A stretch of 64,000 bases of DNA, from NCBI GenBank assembly GCA_002179805.1, contig NAVB01000069.1, positions 90,652-154,651 of the forward strand, in the 5' to 3' direction. The position numbers and the translations under genes were made by a program. Every line of letters starts with the position of its first letter. Within the stretch, counting starts at the first letter, position 1. This document shows positions 32,601 through 42,844 of the stretch, in pieces. The notes under the pieces were generated by a model. It had not been told where the DNA came from and did no database searches. It was given only the letters and a program-made list of their open reading frames with translations. The stretch comes from Acanthamoeba lenticulata (taxonomy: Eukaryota; Discosea; Longamoebia; Acanthamoebidae).

Positions 32601-33947
32601 GCACTTTGGCCGTCAGGGCCCTGTGTCGTCTCGTGGTCTCGCTGTCGATTTGTTCAGCCTCCTGCGCTCGGTTCGTTCCCCCGCCGGCGTTTAGAAGAAT
32701 ATCACAAGTACCCAAACGAGGGGAAGGCAGGCCACAATACCTCATCATGCTCTGGCCAGTCCTCTTCTTCATCTTCTTCTTCGTGTTTCATCTGCTCCAT
32801 CATCTTGTCTCGTTCCCAGTCGACTCCATCGGCCTTGCGCTCGATAAGCGAAAAGTACACCTGCCAGAAGACCTCTTCGTCCACATCGGCCGGAACCAGG
32901 TCGTGCCTGAGCTTCTGCAGATCTGGGACTGTGCATATGGACGTGAGCCAAGCGAGAATCAAGGCCAATGAGGAGAGTTGGAGCGTACCCAAGGCGAGCA
33001 TGGCGGTGACGTGCCGGGCCTGTTTATCCGAGAGTTTGTACGAAGCTTGGTCCCTGACCATTTCTTCGATGAGGTGACAAAAGGGTTAGAAGATCTAGGT
33101 GGTTAGACGGTGGACGGATGAACATACTGGCCGGCTGCGGGCCAGCAGAGGTGTCGACGGGGAAGTTGGTGAAGGTAGAAGGATGGTCGGTCACGTTCTG
33201 CACAAAGTCCACCAGCTCGGGGGTGATCGCGAGTTCCTGCTTCTCCTTCTCACTGGGAACTGTGGGCACATGGCTTTGTTCGTGAACACCTTGCCTAATC
33301 CCACCGGTCGAGGAAGTGACGTACGTGGCACTACCTCTTCCTCCTCCGCGAGCGGTTGAACAATGTAGGCTGCCGAAGAGGATACGGCATTGTAGAGGCC
33401 GGACAGAGTGGACTCAGCCAAGCCAAGGCCGGCACTGCGGGAACAACGGGTAAGGGAGGTTTTAAACTAAAGCTGGGATGACGTTGTATGTACTTGAGCG
33501 CAGGCACTTCTTTAGCCGCGTTCGCAAGGCCGCCAAAGCCCAGCCAACTCCAGCCTGGTTGTGGCAGCCACCCAACATCGATCGCTGTCAGCGCTGAGAA
33601 GCCTAATAACTGTGGCGACCGTACGCACCGGATGAAGTCGCGCTTGCAGAGCGCGGCCGAGTCTCAGTTTTAGGGGAAGTCGTTGGAGATGGAGCAGGTT
33701 TGGGTTGTGACTTTTCCTCATCTGCAGCTACCGTGGCTCCTGCCTTTTCGTCAACAGGAGCCTTCTTTTTCCTGACAGGTACAGCAAACATTTGTCCTCC
33801 AATGGTTGTCCACAAGACGCCATCACCTTCACCCTCCATTTGCGCTTGGATGACCTTGCGCACCAGGGGAGGAGGTTTCCAGATTATCTTTTGATTTTCC
33901 TTTATTTTGACCCTTTTCTTAGAGTTGTCTGCAGAAACGGTGCCCAT
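29695..33947 (-). CDS. BSD-TBC-TLDc fusion protein (RabGAP-like)
   Basis: A many-exon protein. The N-terminus (from ATG 33947) is basic/Pro-rich. Then come a helix GLAESTLSGLYNAVSSSAAY and a BSD domain: ITPELVDFVQNVTDHPSTF, KLSDKQARHVTAML, VPDLQKLRHDLVPADV, EEVFWQVYF with the conserved FW..YF. Next is a TBC domain: EQFRNLIRQGIAPSHR, NFGGRLFSVSHWLNGEGV, NPEWDYAPCL, WIDRLFVGVLPHL, VLYQVTLRILQANEEDLL. Last is a TLDc domain: FGAYLTDGWKQSPKFYGSGE, FMIGNEKDIMIGGGGG, SSEYCETFRNEPL, VAVEIYGF. A Gln-rich coiled segment lies inside the TBC. The usual IxxDxxR arginine finger was not seen and YCQGMN is replaced by the DYAPCL region, so GAP activity is doubtful. TBC-TLDc resembles TBC1D24; TLDc proteins bind V-ATPase. 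Confidence 0.78.
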
Positions 33948-34003
33948 TTCCTTCTTGCGGCCATCCCGAGCTATCGCTCGACGTTGGCTTCATTCCGTTG
34001 AAC
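33948..34003. promoter_or_regulatory. 56-bp gap between divergent start codons
   Basis: Only 56 bases separate the ATG of the BSD-TBC-TLDc gene (-) from the ATG of the PhyH gene (+). Both core promoters and both 5' UTRs must overlap here or extend into the neighbouring first exons. No TATA-like word is visible. Confidence 0.6.
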
Positions 34004-35126
34004 ATGAGTGACTGTGCGCCGTTCACCCCAGAACAGATCGCCGCGTATGAAAGAGACGGCTATCTCATTATTCCCTCTCTCTTTGACGCAGAGGAAATTG
34101 ATGTTCTTACCAAGGTACTGTCCTGTGCTCAGCCCTGATCTTGCATGTTGGTTGTTGCCGACTCGCCCCACACAGGCGCTGAACGACGATGAGTCGGTTG
34201 TGGCTCATGCCTTCCAGCTGAGTGACGGGCAAGGAAGAGCCAGCAAACTGTCGCTGTGGAACCACCCTGGAAGCGGTACGTATGGTGCCCTGGCAAGAAA
34301 GGACGCGTTTTAACAAGCACCCACATAGACGTCACCGGTCTCATTGCTCGATGCGACAAAGTGGTGAACCGAGTTGAGCAACTGCTCGGAGGAGAGGTGT
34401 ATCATTACCACACGAAGCTTATGATGAAGGAAGCCTGGACTGGAGGCAGCCATGTGTGGTACTGTTCGCAAGCCTGTCAGTTCTTCACTTGTGACCTTGC
34501 TCACTGGCTGAACTCTAGGCACCAGGACTATGGCTACTGGTACCAGAACGGGTTCCTTTATCCTCACTTCGCCACAGCCTTCATCGCGCTCGACCCGAGC
34601 ACGAAAGTGAACGGCTGCTTGCAGGTTGGAGCTTTTCCTCTTCTTGCGTTTGAGCCGGACTGACACTCTTCGCCATGCAGGTGCTTCGCGGATCGCACAG
34701 GATGGGACGCGTTGATCACATTAGGGTTGGTGGACAGACTGCCGCTGATCCCGAACGAGTGGCTGAGGCGGCCAAGGTGATGGAGCTTGTCCATGTGGAA
34801 CTCCAGCCCGGCGACACCCTCTTCTTCCACGGAAACTTGCTCCACAAGAGCGACCAGAACAACTCCCCTCTCCGTCGCTATGCGTTCCTCGTGGCGTACG
34901 TTTTCTTCACGGCCTCGGCACGATGAAAGTGTTGATGGCTTCCTTCACGTTCAGGTACAACAAGGCGGACAACACAAGCAACAAGCCTCACCACCATCCG
35001 CTGTACACGAAGCTCGAGAAAGTGCGCGACAGCGAGATCAAGCTCTGCACCTCGAAAGAGATGAAGGGGAAGGACTTCATGGACCCGGCCAAAGATGAGA
35101 CCATCAAGGCTCACGATTATCACTGA
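34004..35126 (+). CDS. Phytanoyl-CoA dioxygenase (PhyH) family protein
   Basis: An Fe(II)/2-oxoglutarate dioxygenase of the PhyH fold. The N-terminus [20 protein letters not shown] is the standard PhyH opening. The metal triad is seen as RHQDYGYW (HxD) and, later, [20 protein letters not shown], which supplies the distal His and the 2-oxoglutarate-binding Arg. ATAFIALDP and [12 protein letters not shown] are further family blocks. The C-terminal 40 residues are Lys/His-rich. Introns at HWLNSR-type junctions keep frame. Substrate is unknown; peroxisomal targeting is not evident (the C-terminus is DYH). It ends 30 bp before the stop of the convergent DsbA-like gene. Confidence 0.88.
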
Positions 35127-35156
35127 GAGCAGACTTTACACCAGAAAACCACTTGA

Positions 35157-36077
35157 TCATGCTCTTTTGCCCTCACGTAGCGAGTCAATAAGACGCTTCC
35201 AGTCCTCGAACGTCGAGTTTTGGTTGAGAGACTCGGCCTTGAAGCCGTTGATGATGAAGGTTGGCGTCTGGTAGACCTGGTTGATCGTGCCGTAGTGTAT
35301 CTCGCCGCTAACGATGCCGGGAATCACATCACTGCCCGACACACGACGATCTTCAAGGTTAACACCAAAGCTCGAGCCAAACAAGGAGGGGCTGCTCTAG
35401 AGCGCACTTACCCATCAATCTGGGAGTAGAAGTACTGCTTTGGGACATTGAAGTAGGTCACCCACTCAGCCAGCAGGCTGTAGAGGTCGGTGGCCGTTTT
35501 GTTGTAGAAAGCAGCGTTCGTGAACTGGTCCTGGTTGGCGAACAGGAACTTGTGGAAGGCCCAGTAGTCTGCACCACGCGTTGACGAGATAGAAGGTCAG
35601 GAGGAAGGCAGCACGCAGTTGTAGCTGAGGCGGCAGACGACGTACTCCCCGGAGAAGCTTGCGCCACAATCTTAGCGGCCTATATTGAAGAGATTTGGGG
35701 GGGGGGATGAGCTGCCGAGCGTCTTCTTCTGACCAGGAGCGCTGAGGTACCTGAGCAACGGTGTAGGCTTGGCGGTGGAGCCACAAGGGGTAAGTGTGAG
35801 CGGTGTAGTAAATCACGTCGGGGCCGTAGTAGGCCAGCACCTGCTCGACGATGGGGAAGGCCTCTGCAGCACAAAAGTAAGCGCTTGTGCTCCTTCACTT
35901 AATGGTGCGCGAGGTACCCTTGCAGTGCAGGCATTGGTAATCCAAGAATTCAACGAGATGAATTGGCGCATTAGGATTGCCTCTGCTCACTCCAGTGGGC
36001 AAAGAAGGGATGGGCAACTGTTGTGCGCTTGCCGCGGCGACCGCCAGCAGCACGAAGACTACCACAAGGAACTTCAT
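35157..36077 (-). CDS. Secreted DsbA-like thiol-disulfide oxidoreductase
   Basis: The ATG at 36077 starts a clear signal peptide (MKFLVVVFVLLAVAAASAQ). The mature protein has FLDYQCLHCK with a CxxC (Cys-Leu-His-Cys) thioredoxin-type active site, an inserted helical domain (EAFPIVEQVLAYYG, YWAFHKFLFANQDQF), and the cis-Pro motif TPTFIING near the C-terminus, all as in DsbA/thioredoxin_4 proteins. The fold is mostly bacterial in distribution and is common as secreted or lumenal proteins in amoebae, so ancient lateral transfer is possible; introns show it is long resident. It should act on disulfides in the ER, phagosome or medium. Confidence 0.84.
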
Positions 36078-36107
36078 GGCACACTTCTGCAAAGTAAAAT
36101 GAAGCCG

Positions 36108-37937
36108 TCACATGCGAAGGCCTTTTCTCTTCTTCTCGGCGTGAAAATGCAGGATGGCAGCAAGGGGAAGCTGCGCTTGCAGCCAGGCCATGTTCTCCGG
36201 CGTGAGGCAGGAGGCCTCCATGAGGCAAAGACGTCGCAGGGACAGCTTACAAGCACTGCGCATTTGAAGCTCGGGTGAGGAAACCTGGTCAAGACGAGTG
36301 ATGATGGGGGCTTCTACTGTACCTGTTGTCCTCAGCAATTGCTTTGATCTCGTCAAAGGTCAATTTCAGTCGCCTCAGATCCAATGTGTGTAAGTGCTTG
36401 CAATGGCGGCTGAGGTTGGTGAACAGGTCCTTGTTCGCATAGTTTCCGTAGAGTCGCAGCACCTCAAGATCGGGACAGTGCAGAGGAATGGTCGCAAGAA
36501 GATCTGCATCAAGGCTGGGAACACACTGCGGGGAGGTGCTCCGTTTGGTTCTGGAAGCAAGAATGAAGATGAAGTGTATGTACCTTGAAATTGGCAACCT
36601 TGAGATCGGGACAAGAACTGATGATGACTCTGATAGCCTCATCATCCAGATTTACGCCTATTCGAAAAGGTGTGGAGTAAAAATCACAAAGTACACGCAA
36701 GTACACAACTTATTTCACTTCCAAAACCAACGTACGTTGGAGATCCAGCACCTCCAACTTCGGACAGTTGGCGATGTGGTTGAGGAAAGGAGCATTGGTG
36801 ACCCGTTTGCAGTGCCTCACTGACAGCTCTCTCAATCTGGGGCTCGAGCCCAGGATCGAAGCCACACCGCTATTGCCCACTTGGCATGCTGGAAGAGCAG
36901 TGAGCCAACAACTGCAAGAGAGCACAAAGCAACTCACCTGATACATCCATGGTACGGAGGATTGATCCTCTCGTGTGAGCGATGTAGTCAAGGCCCTTGT
37001 CCGAGATCGCTGGAAGATGTGCCAGCCGCCAGTGCTCCATGTCTGATCAATTAATCACCGATGAGCAAGTGATGAGCAAGTGATGAGCAAGCAAAGCCAT
37101 GATAGAAGACCAACCATAGCAATTGTCGGCCAAGAATTTGAGGGCGTCGTCAGTCAGCTTGTAGCAGCCATTCAGCTTAATGGTCTTCAGGCCGGTGCAG
37201 GTCAGGGAGAGGGCCTTGATCCCGTCGTTGGTGATCTTCCAACAGCCCTCGAGGCTGAGGTGCTGCAGTCGAGCCAGCGGAGAGAAGTACCTGAGTGTAA
37301 TGTTCGTGATGGCACCCACACAACCTGCACCAAGCAAGAAGCATGAGTTTACTTCTTGTCGTTGTAGGCTTGAGGCGAAGGCGTGCCTTTAACGGACAGA
37401 GAGGTGAGCTTGCTCGTGTAGCCCTCCGCCAGTAGTTGAATCGCATTCGGAGTAAGAAGAGCGCAGTTGATGATGGTGAGAGCTTCCACTTTAGGGCAAT
37501 GGCGGACCAGGGCCTGCGTTGTAAACCAGGTCAGTGGAAAGAAGCCCTGAAGTGTCGAGGAAGGTACGCACAGCGATTGCGGCGTCGGTGACGTGCAACT
37601 TGTGGCCGGGCATGCTCTTGATGGCCACATCCACCACCTTCGGCACTTTCGGGAACAGGGACAGCAGCACTTCATCACTCAACTGCTTGAAGAAGGGCTT
37701 CAGGCCAAGTTGTCGTTGCTCCGCCCATACCAGCATGCTCCATTGCTGCACTCTGAACGTAAGACGATTCGGTTTGCCAGAAGAGTGCTCAGTAGGGGTT
37801 ACCTTGTTGACGCGCGCAGAGCTGCACAGCGAAGGAACGTCGAGGAAGGAGAAGATAAGCGTGCACAGCTCATCCGGCAGCGTCGACCATGGGGAAACTA
37901 CGCCCAAGTGTAGCTCCTCGGTAGCGGGCTGCTCCAT
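36108..37937 (-). CDS. F-box/LRR protein
   Basis: An N-terminal F-box (WSTLPDELCTLIFSFLDVPS) is followed by at least eight cysteine-containing leucine-rich repeats, for example LQHLSLEGCWKITNDGIKAL, LKTIKLNGCYKLTDDALKFL and LRELSVRHCKRVTNAPFLN, spread over about seven exons. This is the FBXL/GRR1 arrangement: the F-box binds SKP1 in an SCF ubiquitin ligase and the LRR solenoid selects substrates. The start is the ATG at 37937, just before EQPATEELHL. It ends 30 bp before the DsbA-like start. The upstream region is shared with the divergent ceramidase-like gene. Confidence 0.85.
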
Positions 37938-38267
37938 CTTGAGTTGGTTGTTCGCAACAACAAGGGCCCGTGCCGCCAAGCACCCATTATCCCCAGGAGA
38001 GAAAAACGACAGAAATCGGTCCGCGAAAGGTTTTTCTTCAGCGAGCCAAGCCCCGCGTGCTTCGCCTGCCGCAAGCTTCTTGTCGTGCCTCTTCTGGAGT
38101 TTGACGTCCTGCACTCCGAGGTTCCGCAGAGGCCCCTTCTCATGTCCTCTTTCGTGACCGTCGAATCTAGTGTTCCAGTTCCCCTCTCCACGTTCGGACC
38201 ACCCTTCAGTACAAGTGGGGTCTGAATCGTTCGTTCCCTTATCGAAAGCCACCACACAACCATTAAA
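37938..38267. promoter_or_regulatory. Divergent upstream region, F-box/LRR and ceramidase-like genes
   Basis: 330 bp between two start codons. The frame on the minus strand stays open but shows no domain, so I treat it as 5' flank. No TATA-like box or RNA gene identified. Confidence 0.45.
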
Positions 38268-39672
38268 ATGGCGATTACAACCTTCGATAAGTTGCGGAAC
38301 AGCAGCGCGGCTGACGGTGCGAAGAAGGTCGCCGCGGCAGGAAAGAAGGTCACCGGTGGACAGGCTCTGGCCGTACCCTTCGGCCTGCTCTACGTTGTGA
38401 CCTTTATTGGAGCGGTCACGGCCAGCTACATGCTCGAGGGCACCAACCCCTGGAAGACGTTCACCTATCAGCCCGGCCCGTGGTGCGAGCTCGAGCGAAC
38501 AAACAACTTCATGCGTACGTTCCTTGCAAGAAGAGGAGGGGGATGACCTTGTCGTTTTCGTTCTTTTCCTTATTCTTCGCTCTTTGGTCAACAGGCGAGC
38601 CGGTCAATGCGTGGAGCGACTTCTCGTTCCTTGCGGTGGGCTTGTTCATGATTTACTCTGGCATCCACAACATGCTGTGGCCTGTGAAGAATTCCAAGGG
38701 CGAGAAGGCAGTCAACCCGATTGTCGCCTTCCCGATTGTTTCCATCGTGTGGGGAGGTTCGTTCGAGCGTTACCTCTCTCAACCGAAGACACATGCCACA
38801 GAGTAACACCCGCGTTTCTTCTTTGTCGAGCAGTTGCCAACGTGATCCACGCGTGTGGCACGTTCTGGTACCACTCCTGCCGATGCAGGGAGGGCAAGCA
38901 CTACGATGAGTTCGCCATGTTTAGCATCTCGGCGTTCCCCTTCTTCTACAACTTCCTCAGAATCGCTGTGGTTCGTGATCGCCACTCTGTTGTTGTCGTC
39001 CTTGCAGGGTTCTGATCCATCCACATCAACAGGCTCGTCAGGCTTCGACCACTGTGTCTCGCAAGGAGCCGGCGCCTCACAGTGCCTACTTGATGTCGCC
39101 CGAGCAAAAGTCGGAACAAGACAAGGTCTACCAGAAGGTGATGGTCATGTTCCTGGGCTACGCCGGATTCGCCTTCTTCTGCTACCACCTCTTCAACTTC
39201 AGCATCTACAACGACATCTTGCGCGACTTTGTGATGGGAGGCATTCTTGGACTCGATGTACTCACCTTCGTCTACTACATCTACCATCACGTGCAAAGCC
39301 AAAGCCAGTGGAACCGCGACAAGAAGCTCCTCATTGCTGGTGCGTCCTTTCCCAATACACCTTCTGCACAGACCTAAGTACTGACGCCTGCTCGTTCACT
39401 CTGCAGCCATTGTGTTGTTCGTTATTGGTTACGCGGCCCACACGCTGGACAGGCACAGCATCCTGTGCTCGCCCACTTCGGTGTTCCAAGGTACGCTGAT
39501 GAGCCCACGTCTGTCCCTCCGTCCCACATCACTCATACCTTTGTTTGCAGGTCATGCCATCTGGCACGTCTTCTGTGCCTTTGCCCTGTGCGTCCTCTAC
39601 ACCATGTTCAGGCATGAGCACTTCCACGTCCTCTCCGACACGTGGACAGAGAACAAGCCTGTCTTCTGCTGA
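38268..39672 (+). CDS. Alkaline-ceramidase-like (CREST superfamily) membrane protein
   Basis: About seven membrane helices over six exons. The N-terminal tail is followed by a first helix (ALAVPFGLLYVVTFIGAV), then WCELERTNNFM and EPVNAWSDFSFLAVGLFMI, which resembles the CE...EP.N.WSN..F motif of CREST hydrolases. HACGTFWYHS, with a later DEFAMF, and GHAIWHVFCAFALC supply the Ser/His/Asp/His set that holds zinc in alkaline ceramidases. The ER/Golgi membrane is the expected site and sphingoid-base release the expected reaction, but other CREST members (PAQR, PGAP3, TMEM8) have different substrates. No introns break the motifs after splicing. Confidence 0.72.
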
Positions 39673-39889
39673 ACGCAGATGGGTCAGTCCACGCCGACCT
39701 CCCCTTGTAAGTAGCCGTTGTAAAACAAAAAAAAATTAAAAAATGAGCACATGCCCCAAATTCCTGTGGTGACTGCGGCCACCTCCCGGGCGGGAACCGG
39801 CAAGATCTCGGTCCCGTCAATCTGCATGCAACGATCCTTTGCCCAAAGGCTTTAGTTTTGTACAGAACACGTGTGACAGACCTGGTTCC

Positions 39890-42750
39890 ATGCGAGCAGC
39901 GGTGCTCGTTTTGTTGGGGCTTCTGTCGCTCTTCGTGGGCACATATGCCTCATCAGATTTTCAGCGATTTACGGTTCGGGTCGTGTGGGGCGAGGGTGTG
40001 AACTGCTCGTTGCCTTTGTTTGATGCATGCAATGAGTCGGGTACGTGAAGACCCTTTGCGTCTTTCTTGTTGTAGGAGCTGACCGACTTGTGGCTCGCCT
40101 CGCTGACCTATGCAGGTCTCACCCCATGGCCGCAAGGCTGGGTGGCCTCTGACTCGGGTCACGGAGGGGGCAACTGGACCAACACAAGAACCTTTCTCAA
40201 CCCCGTACGTTCGTGTCTCTTCCACCTCCCCTTGTTTATGTCCATGGTTGACATGCTCGGGGTAGTTACCAGCAAACATGCGTGTCGCCTGGGTCAGCAT
40301 CGACCTTTACGGCCGCTTCGAGTGTTCGCCGAGTTCGTGCTCTCTGCCCTCCTCCTCTCGCAAAGGCTCCCTTTCTGTAGTCACGCACGCACGTGAGCTG
40401 AGCTTTCGCTTCTCCAGACGAAACACACACGGCCTTTGGCGTGCTGGTCCAGCAACAAGTCATCGACACGATGGACTTCCAGCCCAACATGAGCCAGTGC
40501 GGTGGCTGCCTGGGCTGCGGCTACCTCGCTCAAGTCTCTTCTCAATATTTTGGCGTACGATCGTCATCCTCCTCGTCGTTGTCGTGCTTGTTGTTGACCG
40601 TGGTGGCTGACCTTCCCATGGTCCGTCGCGGGACGCGTCCAGAAAGCGGGCCTGCCGGACTATGACTACGGACCACGGGCGCCCAACACCCTTTCGCTCC
40701 GCTTGGACTCGGGGCTCGTCGTGCTCAACGGCGCCGATATTCATATCTACGCCCAGGACTCGCCGGGCGACTCGGGCGGCGGCTCGACGATCGACATGGC
40801 CGACTGGGAATTTGTGGCCATCTTGGTTCGCTGCTGCACCAAAGCTGCTGCCGATATGCGTGCGCGCGAGCTCACATGCACGTCTGCGTGTGTGCGTGTG
40901 GACTGCGCGCAGATGACGACGCTGGTGGGTGTCGTGATCGTCGTGTCCATCATCTGCTTCGGCATCCTGCTCTTCCTCAAGTGGCGCGAGCGGGTGCGCC
41001 GGCGGGCTTACAAGCACCTGTCGCCCGGCGGGCGCGGCGACGGCGGGCGCAAGCCGAGCGGGGAGGAGACCGGCGCTTCCACGAGCTCGGGCACGCAGTA
41101 CAGCAGCTATTACGATGACATCGACGACTCGTATGACTACAGCTACGACGAGCCGGGTCGCGGCCGCGACATCGTCATCAACGTGGGCGGCGAGGCCGGC
41201 ACAGGCGCACCGACACGGAGCACGGAGAGCACGGCCCTCCTATCCGACGCGAGGGCCGGCGGCAATTGTCCGGCCAAGGCCAAGGACGTGCGGGGCGACC
41301 GGGGACCGCACGCGCAGCAGCAGCAGCAGCGGCCGCGCCACCCGGCCGAGCTGGCGCGATCCCGGGGCAAGCGGGGCCACACGTGGATGAAGCAGATCCA
41401 GGTCACGGAGATCAAGATCCTCGGCCGCATCGGCCGGGGTAGCTACGGCGACGTCTTCAAAGGTCCGCTTTCATCTCGTCTGCTTCTTTTGTCCTCGTCC
41501 TGAGCGTTCCTCATGCGTACGAGAACAGGCGTGTGGCAGGGCACTGTGGTGGCGGTGAAGAAGCTCCCGGGCTACTTCTCGGAGCTGCAGGAAGAGGAAT
41601 CTGTCGGCTTCCTCGACAACTTTCACAAAGAGGCCTCCATCATGAGGTGCGCACTGGTCTCTTCTCTCCTCGACCACACGTGTGCGCGCGCTCGTACCTC
41701 ATGCTTTCGCTCGTGTGTTCATTCATGGCTGTAGGACGTTGCATCATCCCAACATCCTGCAGCTGCTCTCGACCTACATGGAGCCGCCGGACCTGTGCCT
41801 GGTCATGGAGTACATGCCCAAGGGCTCCCTCTACAAGATCCTTCACGATCCGTCGGTGCAGCTCGACTGGCCCGTCATCCGCAAGATCCTGCTCGACGCC
41901 GCCAAGGGCATGGCTTATCTGCACGGCTGCGAGCCCATCGTCATCCACCGGGTGCGTGCGTGTTTGCGCGAAGTCGTCGTGCTCGTTGCTCACCACGTGA
42001 TGGCCGGCGCGCAGGACCTCAAGTCGCACAACCTGCTGATCGACAACAACTGGACGTGCAAGGTGTGCGACTTTGGCCTGTCCAAGATCATGACCGGGAG
42101 GCCGACGGCCTCGCAGATGACCTCCTGCGGCACGCCCTCCTGGTACACCACTGCTGCCTGCCTCTGTTTCGTGGTTCGCACGCTCAACTTGTCTCACGTC
42201 GCGGCTGCTCCTGTCGGACAGGACGGCGCCGGAAGTGCTCCGCAACGAGCGCTACTCGGAGAAGGCCGACATCTTTGGGTTTGGAGTCATCCTGTGGGAG
42301 TGCATCACCCGCGAGGACCCGCACGCCGGCATGCCGCCGTTCCAGGTGGTGCTCGAGGTGGGCTCCAAGCACCTGCGGCCGGACATCCCCAAGACCGCGC
42401 CCAAGGCACTGCAGGATCTGATCGAGGCCTGCTGGGCGGAGGATCCCGCCCAGCGGCCGTCCTTCACGGACATCGTGAACATCCTGCTCAACATGAATGT
42501 GCGCATGCTCTACCCCGTCGCTGGCGACGAGAATGGCGACGAGAACGGCGCCCTTGGCCACGAGGAGGGGGAGGACGAGGAGCCCGTGCGGCCGGTCGTG
42601 ATCAACAGCCCGTCCGCCGAGCTACGCGCGCCGACGAGCCGCCTGAACTCCGTCGTCGGCGCCGAGCACACACCCCCTGCCGAGCCAGATCCACCCATGG
42701 CTGGCCGGCCGGTGGCTTCATCTCCCTCGGGCCTGCAGCCGAGCGCGTGA
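39890..42750 (+). CDS. Receptor-like TKL protein kinase
   Basis: A single-pass receptor kinase. The signal peptide starts at 39890 (MRAAVLVLLGLLSLFVGTYA). The ectodomain of about 190 residues has several Cys (NCSLPLFDACNESG, CGGCLGCGY) and no recognised fold. One membrane helix follows (LVGVVIVVSIICFGILLFL), then a stop-transfer WRERVRRRAYK and a long Ser/Tyr/Gly-rich juxtamembrane region (SSYYDDIDDSYDYSYDE). The kinase domain shows GRIGRGSYGDVFKG, VVAVKK, HRDLKSHNLL (split by an intron after HR), CDFGLSK, TAPEVL and DIFGFGVILWECITRE, all catalytic residues intact. The tail is acidic/Pro-rich. HRDLKSHN and GILLWE-type motifs point to the TKL (RAF/MLK-like) group, which is expanded in amoebae. 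Ligand unknown. Convergent with the ABC gene (94 bp). Confidence 0.9.
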
Positions 42751-42844
42751 ACGGCACCAATGACCTTGGCCAGGAGTTGCCGCTCTTATGTACAGGAGTG
42801 TATTCATAAATTATGTGCACATCAAAAGGGTATTTACACAAGCG

